Part shown: positions 17,018 to 25,192 of the stretch, in pieces
Layout: the number at the start of each line of letters is the position of its first letter
How positions within the stretch are numbered: position 1 is the stretch's first letter
Source of the DNA: Arcticibacter pallidicorallinus
Lineage (GTDB): Bacteria; Bacteroidota; Bacteroidia; Sphingobacteriales; Sphingobacteriaceae
Direction of reading: 5' to 3'
NCBI RefSeq assembly: GCF_003002875.1
Contig: NZ_PVTH01000005.1
Span: 1 to 64,000 of the forward strand
DNA length: 64,000 nt
The notes under the pieces: model-generated
What the model saw: only the letters and a program-made list of their open reading frames with translations
Database searches by the model: none
What the model was told of the DNA's origin: nothing
Translations under genes and position numbers: made by a program

Positions 17018-18061
17018 ATGCATGAGAGTAGGGGTTATGACAATTTTCTTCGTGCGAAACGGCTAAAAGGAGATGTGCACGTTCAGCCGTTTATTACTGA
17101 GTGGCTTTCGGATGATATGTCGGGAAAGAAGTTCTACACCTGGCTAGGATCGATGAAATCAAATGCAGATCTGGATGTCGTACTAGATGAGTTTGGGAGA
17201 GCGGAGTTTGTAGCTAAAAGCAGGACACTGCCTGACTGGGCAGACAGCGAGAAGATGGTAGAAGGCTCCAGGTTTTTTATCCGGCATTCAGATACGATCA
17301 TGTCCTTGCTGGGTCTGTTGTCTCTTCCCTATTGTTATGCGGCGGCTGACGGGGCGATGGTGCTTTACCTGACTGAGCGCTTAAGGGACCGTCCCGCTAA
17401 ACGGCTTTCAGATACTGCCGATTTCATCTGGGATGTCATGGCACCCAATGCTTTCAGTAATGACGGAAAAGGTTTTGCCAGCTGCCTGAAAATCCGATTG
17501 ACACATGCGCTGGCGAGGCATTATGTATGGCGAAGCGATTATTGGAATGAAGATCTAAAAACACCAGTTAACCAGGAAGATATTGCAGGAACAAATCTTG
17601 CCTTCTCTCTTATGGTCATTCGTGGTTTAAGGAAGCTTGGACTAGCCCTGAGCTATGAGGAACAGCAGTCGTTTATGCATCTCTGGAATGTAATTGGTTA
17701 CTTGCTTGGTCTGGATGAAGAACTGATCCCGCAGGACGGAAAGTCCGCAACGCTTCTTGAAAGCGCCATTCGTAAGCGAAATTTCAAATCATCAATACAG
17801 GGAAAAGCGCTCACCAAAGCATTACTTGATCATATTTCAGAGGATTCATCAATTCCCCTGTCGTCTCAGGAAACCCATCAGATCGTCCGGTTTCTTTTGG
17901 GAGATGAGGTGGCGGATATTCTGGCAGTACCACCCGTCGCAGGACTTGAGTACGCGCCTGCGTTCCTGAAGCTGTCGGCCCGTCTTCCCCGCTTCGACTC
18001 GGGTAATATCCTGATGGCCTACCGGGAGCGGCACGCGGCTTTTTTGAAAGCGAGAACTTAG
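17018..18061 (+). CDS. MpaB/latex-clearing-protein-like oxygenase (DUF2236)
   Basis: The 347-residue protein matches the DUF2236 family of b-type haem oxygenases, which includes MpaB and Lcp. It has a helical core, a conserved His in RLTHALARHYV (probable haem ligand region), NQEDIAGTNLAFS and WNVIGYLLGLDE. No signal peptide or lipobox is seen. It is 11 nt downstream of the AarF-type kinase in a three-gene operon. Oxidative cleavage of an isoprenoid or other lipid is a guess from the family. Confidence 0.8.
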   Translation: MHESRGYDNFLRAKRLKGDVHVQPFITEWLSDDMSGKKFYTWLGSMKSNADLDVVLDEFGRAEFVAKSRTLPDWADSEKMVEGSRFFIRHSDTIMSLLGLLSLPYCYAAADGAMVLYLTERLRDRPAKRLSDTADFIWDVMAPNAFSNDGKGFASCLKIRLTHALARHYVWRSDYWNEDLKTPVNQEDIAGTNLAFSLMVIRGLRKLGLALSYEEQQSFMHLWNVIGYLLGLDEELIPQDGKSATLLESAIRKRNFKSSIQGKALTKALLDHISEDSSIPLSSQETHQIVRFLLGDEVADILAVPPVAGLEYAPAFLKLSARLPRFDSGNILMAYRERHAAFLKART

Positions 18062-18072
18062 TCTTCGGCTTT

Positions 18073-18762
18073 TCATCGTCGCTTATTCCAGAAGACGGAA
18101 GACATGTTGCTACTAAAAGCTTCACTCACGGGTATCTTATTCTCCTTTATCGTGATCTGATGCCTTTCAATCTTCTCAACCTTCGTAATATTTACCATGA
18201 AAGAGCGATGAACACGAACAAATCTATCGGCGGGAAGATATTCCAGGGTTTCGCTGAATGTTGCTCTTGAGAGAATCCTTTTGCCTTCTAGTACAAATGA
18301 GACATAGTTCCCGGAGGCTTCAATAAATAAAATATCGTTAAAGAGAATTCTCAGTTGCTCAAATCCGGTTTTAACGAAAATATATCCAGGCGCCTCTGTC
18401 GAGTTACGACTTTTAAACAGCTCGTGTGCCTTATTGCATCCTTTTAGAAATCTTGGGAGAGAGAAAGGCTTTAACAGATAATCCACTGCATCAAGTTCGA
18501 AGCTAGTCACGGCATGATCCGAATATGCGGTAGTGAAGATAACAAGGGGCTTTTTACTCAGGCTATTGAGGAATTCAATACCGGAGATGTCGGGCATTTT
18601 GATGTCGAGAAAAATGAGATCCACCGGTTGCTTATGCAGATAATCGAGCGCTTCGAATGCATCCGTGAATGTCTCCGCGAGATTCAGGAAAGGCACCTTC
18701 GCTGAGTGATTGCGGACCACATCAAGTGCTATGGGCTCATCGTCAATGGCAATTGCTTTCAT
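18073..18762 (-). CDS. LytTR-family response regulator
   Basis: The 229-residue protein has a receiver domain (DDEP acidic pocket, phospho-acceptor Asp53 in IFLDIKMPD, Lys in LLKPFS). It also has a C-terminal LytTR DNA-binding domain (EASGNYVSFVLEG to FVRVHRSFMVN). The ATG at 18762 is used; upstream in-frame residues read through the kinase gene. It is one base downstream of the histidine kinase stop, so the two form an operon. The target genes are unknown. Confidence 0.92.
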   Translation of the reverse strand: MKAIAIDDEPIALDVVRNHSAKVPFLNLAETFTDAFEALDYLHKQPVDLIFLDIKMPDISGIEFLNSLSKKPLVIFTTAYSDHAVTSFELDAVDYLLKPFSLPRFLKGCNKAHELFKSRNSTEAPGYIFVKTGFEQLRILFNDILFIEASGNYVSFVLEGKRILSRATFSETLEYLPADRFVRVHRSFMVNITKVEKIERHQITIKENKIPVSEAFSSNMSSVFWNKRR

Positions 18763-18763
18763 A

Positions 18764-20254
18764 TCATGTTTGCTTAAGATGGATTGTAAGGTGTACAAAA
18801 AACTCAGCAGGAGACTCCCTGATCTGCAGCTCGTACCGCCCCGCGTACAGCAATTGCAGGCGTTGCCTGACATTGCTAAGTCCCACGCTATTATTGTATT
18901 TTTCTGGGTCAATGTCCGTCCTCTGGTGAATACTATTGGTCACATCAAAATACAGTGTATCTCTCTTAAACTGCAACCTAGTTATAATGTGCGAGGGTTC
19001 ACGCAGACTGATGCCGTGTTTAAAGGCATTTTCTACAAAAGGAATAAGAAGCATGGGAGCTATCTCGCCTGATGATACCGGCTCGTCTATCTGAGAGTTT
19101 ATGCGTATGTACGGGCTGGCATCCGTACGTAATTTCTGAAGCTCTATGTAGTTGATCAAATATTCAATTTCCCGTGAAAGAGGAATTTTTTCCTGCATAT
19201 TTTCCTGAAGCATAAACCTCATCATGTCTCCGAGGCGTTCTACTCCCAAGCTTGTCCGTTCTGCCTTCTCCTGCAGAGCTGTGCCGTAAATGGTATTTAA
19301 AGCATTAAAAAGGAAGTGGGGATTAATCTGTGAACGTAGAAAGTCATAATTAGCGTTCGACTGTCCAAGTGCGGATTTCAAGTCTGCTATCTCCTGCTGC
19401 TTCCTCTGTTGCTGGCGATATAGATACCAGGAAAGAGGTGTTGTAACGATAAGCTGGAAGGGAACATGAAATATGAGGACCATGAAAACGATACTACTGC
19501 GCTCTGTAATTCCCTTTATTATGAGGAACAGCGGTATCGCAGAAAGGAGTACCAGGATCAATACTTTAACATAATATGAAGACCAGGCTTTCTTATCTTT
19601 CATCGATGCTGGGATCAGGTCGTAACACGAATACCAATAAAGGCAGATAGCAAAAGGGATGGTTACTAGCCAAATGGCAAACGGCCCCGTTTCTGCATCA
19701 GCTACTAATAGAAAGAGAATGCTCACAAGCCAGATGACAAAAGCTGCAATTCCGTTTCTTGTGACGATCTTGTATTTGGATTCTATTTCATCAATATTGC
19801 TGCAGAGATATATTGAGGCATACTTGATCAAAGTATAAAAACCAAAAAGAAAGGCCAACCACGCGGTATGAAAAAAGCTGCTGGTGAAGATTACACCATA
19901 GGCTTCGCCGTCTGTAGTATGCCTTAAGAATAGATAGCTTTTCAAATAGGTATTTATCGTACCGAGTGTAAGAAATAAGATAGTTAGCAATAATGCAACC
20001 AGAAGGGCGCTTTTCAGAGCCCCGGTTTTGGAAAACAGCTTAGGCACCAACTTGAAATTCAGGATCAGAAAGCTGGCATACAGCGCAAAATACTGAAGCA
20101 ACCTGGGTATGAGACAGAAACGGGTGTCACCGAAAAAAATGACCCATACGCCGCCTTGCGTTTTCCTGAGTTCAGAGCCTACCTGCTGATGCGCTTTTTC
20201 CTTACGTTCGGCTATCAGATACAGGCGGTTGTTATTGGCTGGTATATCTATCAT
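18764..20254 (-). CDS. LytS-type sensor histidine kinase with uncertain N-terminus
   Basis: The C-terminal half has the His_kinase fold: H-box QINPHFLFNALNTIYG, N-box PFVENAFKHG and GLSNVRQRL. The N-terminal half holds about seven membrane segments. The start is a problem. The only in-frame ATG (20254) lies inside the divergent MFS gene, and the first 35 or so residues look like antisense of it. Family-like sequence begins near LLQYFALYASF, where a TTG at 20101 is an alternative. The natural 5' end seems to be missing. It pairs with the LytTR regulator downstream. Confidence 0.8.
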   Translation of the reverse strand: MIDIPANNNRLYLIAERKEKAHQQVGSELRKTQGGVWVIFFGDTRFCLIPRLLQYFALYASFLILNFKLVPKLFSKTGALKSALLVALLLTILFLTLGTINTYLKSYLFLRHTTDGEAYGVIFTSSFFHTAWLAFLFGFYTLIKYASIYLCSNIDEIESKYKIVTRNGIAAFVIWLVSILFLLVADAETGPFAIWLVTIPFAICLYWYSCYDLIPASMKDKKAWSSYYVKVLILVLLSAIPLFLIIKGITERSSIVFMVLIFHVPFQLIVTTPLSWYLYRQQQRKQQEIADLKSALGQSNANYDFLRSQINPHFLFNALNTIYGTALQEKAERTSLGVERLGDMMRFMLQENMQEKIPLSREIEYLINYIELQKLRTDASPYIRINSQIDEPVSSGEIAPMLLIPFVENAFKHGISLREPSHIITRLQFKRDTLYFDVTNSIHQRTDIDPEKYNNSVGLSNVRQRLQLLYAGRYELQIRESPAEFFVHLTIHLKQT

Positions 20255-21386
20255 CTCACAAAAGACCCGCTTTCGCTGGGGATGATAGGACTTTCTGAAG
20301 CGATTCCCGCCATCAGCATTGCGCTGTACGGCGGATATGTTGCAGATAAATCGGAGAAAACCAAACTGCTAAAGCTCATCATGACCGGGATGTTCATGTG
20401 TTCTCTGGTATTGTATCTCATTACCTTACCCAGTTTGGCGTCGACCATGATAACCAGCCATATTGTTGGAATCATCTATGTGATGATCTTTTGTATCGGT
20501 ATATGCAGGGGATTTATGGGACCGGCAACTTTCTCTCTGATGTCGATGATAATCCCCCGGCCTCTCTATCCAAACTCCTCAACGTGGAACAGTACAGGAT
20601 TTCAGGTTGCTTCTATTGCAGGACCGGCATTCGGTGGTTTGATTTATGCATATGCAGGAGTATCGACGACCTTTCTCTTGATTTTGGCGTTCATCACAAT
20701 TTCCTTCTGCTGCATCCTTTTTATCAGGAAGAGGCCACCGCTATTTATGCCTAAAGAAAATATTTTCCAGAGCCTGACTGTGGGAATTAAGTTCGTTCTG
20801 GGAAACAAGATGATGCTGGGAGCAATGAGCCTCGATATGTTTTCCGTGTTTTTTTGGGGGCGCAGTTGCGCTGATTCCGGTGATCGCCAGTGAGGTGCTA
20901 CAGGTGGGCGCCGAACAGTTCGGGATGATGCGTGCTGCACCTGCGTTAGGAGCAGTACTAACCATGCTCTTTATGGCACGACATTCACCCATGAACAAAC
21001 CCTGGAGAAATCTATTATTCGCTGTCAGCGGTTTCGGGATCTCTATTATCTGTTACGGGCTATCTACAAATTTTTATCTAACGCTCGTATTTCTCTTTTT
21101 TGAGGGAGTATTTGACAGTGTCAGTGTTGTGATAAGGTCGACTATTATGCAATTACTGACTCCGGACGATATGAGGGGACGTGTCTCTTCTGTAAATTCC
21201 ATGTTTATAGGATCATCAAATGAGATTGGTGCTTTCGAATCGGGCTTGACAGCTAAACTTATGGGAACAGTCCCGGCGGTCCTTTTTGGTGGGACAATGA
21301 CACTACTGGTTGTGGGCGTCACTTATCTTAAGACTAAAGTACTTGTGCCTCTTGGCTTGAAAGACATCAACGAACGCAAGCTTTAA
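20156..21386 (+). pseudogene. MFS transporter, broken by frameshift and lacking a normal start
   Basis: Two overlapping readings make one 12-segment MFS protein. The first (to 20893) covers segments 1-6 and the start of 7; the second continues from about 20862 in another frame to 21386. One base too many in the run T7G5 near 20851-20862 breaks the frame: with six T the reading becomes VFFGGAVALIPVIASEVL and joins smoothly. The 5' end also lacks ATG or GTG, although family-like sequence (NDPYAALRFPEFR) begins before the TTG at 20156. Either a real pseudogene or assembly errors. It faces the histidine kinase head to head. Confidence 0.75.
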
Positions 21387-21419
21387 TCATTGGGTACCCT
21401 CTTGAGATACCCAATGATT
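21385..21419. terminator. 12-bp inverted repeat between convergent genes
   Basis: AATCATTGGGTA and TACCCAATGATT form a perfect 12-bp stem with an 11-nt loop, overlapping the MFS stop and ending 6 nt before the convergent OmpA-protein stop. There is no long T tract on either side, so termination may be weak, but its position suits a shared terminator. Confidence 0.55.
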
Positions 21420-21425
21420 AACGAG

Positions 21426-21971
21426 CTACTTTGCCAGTTCTATTTCCACACGGCGATTTATTGCCCGGGACTGTTCTGTGTCATTATTTGTCAGCGGTTT
21501 GGTCTCTCCGTAACCCTTTGTAGTCAACCTCGACTCGCCTACTCCCGCGTTTACCAGATAAGTCTTAACGGCATTGGCGCGATCTCTTGATAAAGACATA
21601 TTGTGTTCCGCAGACCCCTCTGTTGATGAGTGTCCGTTTATGATGAAGCTGACGTTTGCGTCTTTTTTCATTTCTCCCGCAGCTTTGTCGAGAATCGGAT
21701 AGGATACCGTTTTCAATACTACAGAGTTAAATTCGAACTGGATATTTCGGAAGTTGAAGTCCGGAGTTTCTTTAACAGGCTCAGCAACTGGTTCAGCCTT
21801 TTTCGGCTCGGGAGCAGGTGCGGTTTCTGGTTTCTCGGTTACCGGCTCTTTCTGTACGGTACCATAAGGATTGGTCCCTATCCCCGCCTTCTTAGTCTTA
21901 CAAGCCTGAAAAGTTGTCAAGGCCATAACAGAAATAATTGCTGGGAGCAAATGTAATTTCGCAAACTTCAT
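21426..21971 (-). CDS. OmpA-family lipoprotein
   Basis: The 181-residue protein has a lipoprotein signal ending TTFQAC, then a Pro-, Glu- and Ala-rich linker (about residues 45-75). A C-terminal OmpA-like peptidoglycan-binding domain follows (NGHSSTEG, SLSRDRANAVKTYL, RLTTKGYGETKP, NRRVEIELAK). It would tether the outer membrane to peptidoglycan. The ATG at 21971 is chosen because it starts directly before the signal peptide. It is monocistronic. Confidence 0.92.
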   Translation of the reverse strand: MKFAKLHLLPAIISVMALTTFQACKTKKAGIGTNPYGTVQKEPVTEKPETAPAPEPKKAEPVAEPVKETPDFNFRNIQFEFNSVVLKTVSYPILDKAAGEMKKDANVSFIINGHSSTEGSAEHNMSLSRDRANAVKTYLVNAGVGESRLTTKGYGETKPLTNNDTEQSRAINRRVEIELAK

Positions 21972-22052
21972 ATCTTCATGTGATTTTAGATAAACATACA
22001 AGTTATCCGGGAAAAACTAAGTGACCCGGATCAAATTTACCCAATGAGTGAT

Positions 22053-22634
22053 TCAAGGTAGTTTATTTAGTTTAAAATATCCAAGATGGTATTCATCCTG
22101 AATTTCTGAATTCCTTTCTGTGATTTTCAATGCATACTTCTCTCTTTGGTATAAAGGGAGTATTTCCTCAACATCATAGATATCGTCTACGTCGAGCCCG
22201 TATTTATCGTCGATATGCGAGTTTGCTCCCGGGAACTGAGTTTCCCTGTAAAAGGAAGTGTTCTTTGCTTCTTTTGTTGCCGCGGCCATATTTTTTTGTA
22301 CCGTTAACACCTTGAAGTGCGGCTCGTCAAAAAGGCCTTTCTGATAGCCTCCAAGGTTAACAAAAAACAAATGGTCTGTGTCCTGCCCCCTGCTTATGGC
22401 AGCGCGTGGTACAACTTCAATGCTATACGCACCAACCTGTTTTACCTCCCGCCAGGCATCTATATGAAGTTCCCCCTTTGCCTCGGGCCAAAAAAGATTA
22501 ATATCCGGGACAAGAGCTTTCAAACTATCTCCTATCGCAAAGAAAATATCGTGTTGTTCTGTATGTCTGCCCTTTGGTTTACCACCAAGTAATAGCATAT
22601 AAAGGTGCAATGTAGATTCTGAGTTTTGGTTCAT
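22053..22634 (-). CDS. DUF1543 domain protein
   Basis: The 193-residue protein matches the DUF1543 pattern: LYMLLLGGKPKGRHTEQHD, FFAIGDSL, HIDAWREV, then FFVNLGGYQKG. No function is known for the family. The ATG at 22634 places the domain at the N-terminus as usual; the longer reading from 22673 is unsupported. No signal peptide. It stands alone between the OmpA lipoprotein and a divergent small membrane protein. Confidence 0.8.
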   Translation of the reverse strand: MNQNSESTLHLYMLLLGGKPKGRHTEQHDIFFAIGDSLKALVPDINLFWPEAKGELHIDAWREVKQVGAYSIEVVPRAAISRGQDTDHLFFVNLGGYQKGLFDEPHFKVLTVQKNMAAATKEAKNTSFYRETQFPGANSHIDDKYGLDVDDIYDVEEILPLYQREKYALKITERNSEIQDEYHLGYFKLNKLP

Positions 22635-22760
22635 GAGTATACTGTCAGCCAAATATCTGAAATGTATTGACACTTAATAATACTCTGGCACTATTTTAAA
22701 AGAAAAAAATCAAATCCCCCGATTCTCATGTTTTCTATTTATCTATCTAAAACATCTGTT

Positions 22761-23120
22761 ATGAAACGACCTATTTCAAGAAAAGCGCACGGGATTGCGG
22801 ATTGGACGTATATTCCCTTAACGGCACTGGCTCCTGAGCTTTTGCATTTTAAAAACGACAAGAAACCAGCTACGCTCGCACGGTTGATGGCTGCTGCTAT
22901 GCTGGGTTCCGCATTAGTAACGAGGTCTGAATGGGGACTTTTCAAATACATGCCGTTCAAAGCACACCTGGGTGCTGACATCGCCTTGGGCGCTGTATCA
23001 TTACTTGCTCCCTGGTTCGGTAAATTTTCGGACAACGCGGCTGCGAGGAATACATTCCTGGTGATCGGTCTTTCCGGGATCGTCATAGGAGGCCTCTTGA
23101 CCCAGAGGAAAGAGATGTAA
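22761..23120 (+). CDS. Small integral membrane protein, SPW-repeat-like
   Basis: The 119-residue protein has about four hydrophobic segments and resembles short SPW-type membrane proteins (AHGIADWTYIPLTALAPELL, APWF, then a final GLSGIVIGGLLT helix). Function is not known. The ATG at 22761 (MKRPISRKAHG) is preferred to an upstream TTG. A strong hairpin follows directly after the stop. Confidence 0.7.
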   Translation: MKRPISRKAHGIADWTYIPLTALAPELLHFKNDKKPATLARLMAAAMLGSALVTRSEWGLFKYMPFKAHLGADIALGAVSLLAPWFGKFSDNAAARNTFLVIGLSGIVIGGLLTQRKEM

Positions 23121-23121
23121 A

Positions 23122-23156
23122 AACCGGGAGGATTTGCTTAGCAGATCTTCCCGGTT
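23122..23156. terminator. Hairpin between convergent genes
   Basis: AACCGGGAGGAT pairs with ATCTTCCCGGTT (12 bp with one G-T pair, 11-nt loop). It sits 2 nt after the small membrane protein stop and 22 nt before the stop of the convergent BASS transporter, so it probably ends both transcripts. A run of A on the left gives T on the minus strand after the stem. Confidence 0.65.
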
Positions 23157-23177
23157 CAAATTGTATTGCCCCCGAAA

Positions 23178-24500
23178 TTACTCCGGACGAGTTTCAGAAG
23201 TAAAGAGCTCTTGTTTGCGCGACTCTTCCTCCTCCTGTAAAGACTTTCTTTTCCAATAATTAGCGAGAATTGACCCGGAGATGTTCATCCACGGACTGAA
23301 GACCGCCGCGGCAAGACCGACGGTTCCCAGCTTGCCCATTGAGCCAGCGATTCCTGAAGCCATTCCACCATTTTGCAGTCCAACTTCAAAGGCTACGGTC
23401 CGAGAAGAAGATTTGTCCAAGCCAAACCAACGACTCAGGTAATAGCCAAAAATATAGCCCGCTGCGTTATGGATCACTGAAGATATAAATAACAGAAATC
23501 CGATCTTTAATAGGTTGTCTCTTCCTGCAGCGGTCGTAACTGTAGTAAAATAAACGATACCAAACATTGAAATATAGGGCATCAGCTCATCGAGGTTTTT
23601 AAATCGCAGGGTCGCATAGTGATAAAGCAGGCCCACAATTATAGCTCCCGCAAAGAAGTTAAGCGTTTCGATCAGTTGCATAAATTCCGGAGATAAGTGA
23701 TTAGCTAAAATTTGCCATAGTCCTAAGGGCATCATGCAAAGGAGGGCTGCTGAAACAAGTGCGGCCCTATGGACAAATGTCCGACCACTGAAACCAGCGT
23801 TTTTCAAGTAATCATGAACCAAAGCAGCACCAATAGGAACGATCATTATTTTGATAATTTCCATCATCATCTCCACGAATTTCACCTCAATCATTGTGCC
23901 CGCAAAAAGTTTCATCAATAAGGGCGTCATGAAAGGCGCTACAAAGGTAGCTAAAGCCGTCACTGTCACAGACAAAACTAGGTTAGCTCTGGCGATATAA
24001 ACCATCACGTTGGAAGCCAGTCCGCTCGAACAAGACCCGATAAGTATAATACCCGCTGCGATTTCGGTCTCGAAATTAAAAACTTGCGTAAGCAAAACGG
24101 CCATAAGCGGCATTATGGAAAAATGGCAAAGAAGACCGATCAAAACTCCTTTCCCGGTACTTGCGATACCGGCGAAGTCGCGGATACTCATCTGAATACC
24201 CATGCCGAACATAACAAACTGGATGATGATCAGAATGACCCACTTGTTACGCAGATCAAAATTACCCCATTGCAAAAAGGCAGAGGGATAAATCATCCCG
24301 GCGACGACTGCCGTAATAATCCAGGCAGTATACTGGTAGTTACGCAGAGCTGATATCGCTCCGATTCCAATTGCCAGACACACAGAAAGTGTCACCGCTG
24401 AAGCCTGCCACAAGGATGCATTCTCCGTGAACAACCCTGCAAGGAGACATATCAGCGCAACCAGAGAGACTGCAAGACATATTCTTCGAAAACTATTCAT
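23178..24500 (-). CDS. BASS-family (bile acid:Na+ symporter-like) transporter
   Basis: The 440-residue protein has about ten membrane segments. It carries BASS-type motifs in GSCSSGLASNVM (the family GGNxxSN region) and EVGLQNGGMASGIA. Members move organic anions with sodium: bile acids, pyruvate, glycolate or pantoate. It is the last gene of the thirteen-gene minus-strand operon and its start overlaps the racemase-family gene by 8 nt. By context it may import the operon's acid substrate or export a product acid such as glycolate; direction cannot be told. Confidence 0.88.
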   Translation of the reverse strand: MNSFRRICLAVSLVALICLLAGLFTENASLWQASAVTLSVCLAIGIGAISALRNYQYTAWIITAVVAGMIYPSAFLQWGNFDLRNKWVILIIIQFVMFGMGIQMSIRDFAGIASTGKGVLIGLLCHFSIMPLMAVLLTQVFNFETEIAAGIILIGSCSSGLASNVMVYIARANLVLSVTVTALATFVAPFMTPLLMKLFAGTMIEVKFVEMMMEIIKIMIVPIGAALVHDYLKNAGFSGRTFVHRAALVSAALLCMMPLGLWQILANHLSPEFMQLIETLNFFAGAIIVGLLYHYATLRFKNLDELMPYISMFGIVYFTTVTTAAGRDNLLKIGFLLFISSVIHNAAGYIFGYYLSRWFGLDKSSSRTVAFEVGLQNGGMASGIAGSMGKLGTVGLAAAVFSPWMNISGSILANYWKRKSLQEEEESRKQELFTSETRPE

Positions 24501-25170
24501 AAATCGATGCTTTTCGAAGTTCTGCGATGTGTGCTACAGCAATACCGGGGCTGGCGAGGATGGGAACAATTTTGTCTTCAGGTGCAAGTGTTTCCACTAC
24601 CCGCGACATAGATGCCTGAGCTAAAACAATGACGTCTACATTCTTCGATAACTCGATCAATGCCTTGGATACCATCTCGTCGTGCTTCTCCGGATCGCCG
24701 GTCATCAGGGCATCAAACGCTCCTTCGCAGAGCTTTGCCGTCAGATCGATTTCCTTTCCTGCTCTAAGGGCCATCCTTCTAACAAGGTCACTTGTTGGCT
24801 CCAATGTTGTCGGAAGTGTAGCTATCACTCCTATTCTGCTTCCGGTTTGGACAGCCTGTTCCGCCATTGCCTGATCTACCCTTAATACAGGTACATTCGT
24901 CAACTTAGCAGAAGCTTCCACTGCTGCACCAATGGATGAACAAGTAACCATTATCAAATCTGCACCTGCATCTTCTGCTGAACCAACATGATTTACAACC
25001 CGTCGTGCTGTATGGTTAGTCAGCTGATTTTTTGCGATGACATCCTTGATCAGGCTGTCGTCAACGATATTAAATACACTCACATCCGGCAGCAGGTCAC
25101 TACATAGCTTTTGAAAAATAGGTACAAGTGTTGCAGATGTATGAATAAGCCCTAAAGTTTTAAGTTTCAT
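24493..25170 (-). CDS. Asp/Glu/hydantoin racemase-family protein with one catalytic Cys
   Basis: The 225-residue protein has the two-domain racemase fold: an N-terminal LGLIHTSATL, Cys77 in IMVTCSSIG and a mirrored second site in IVLAQASMSR. In racemases the second site carries Cys (LGC). Here the position is Gln185, so two-base racemisation is unlikely. Single-Cys relatives include decarboxylases and isomerases such as arylmalonate decarboxylase and maleate isomerase, though their Cys placement differs. It lies 22 nt after the DUF1537 kinase. It may isomerise or decarboxylate a pathway acid. Confidence 0.8.
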   Translation of the reverse strand: MKLKTLGLIHTSATLVPIFQKLCSDLLPDVSVFNIVDDSLIKDVIAKNQLTNHTARRVVNHVGSAEDAGADLIMVTCSSIGAAVEASAKLTNVPVLRVDQAMAEQAVQTGSRIGVIATLPTTLEPTSDLVRRMALRAGKEIDLTAKLCEGAFDALMTGDPEKHDEMVSKALIELSKNVDVIVLAQASMSRVVETLAPEDKIVPILASPGIAVAHIAELRKASIYE

Positions 25171-25192
25171 ATTGGTTGTTTTAATTGGTTAG

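Noticed and set aside
20156-21386. The two MFS readings as two separate genes
   Set aside because: Together they make one 12-segment transporter, and a one-base change joins them within a membrane segment.
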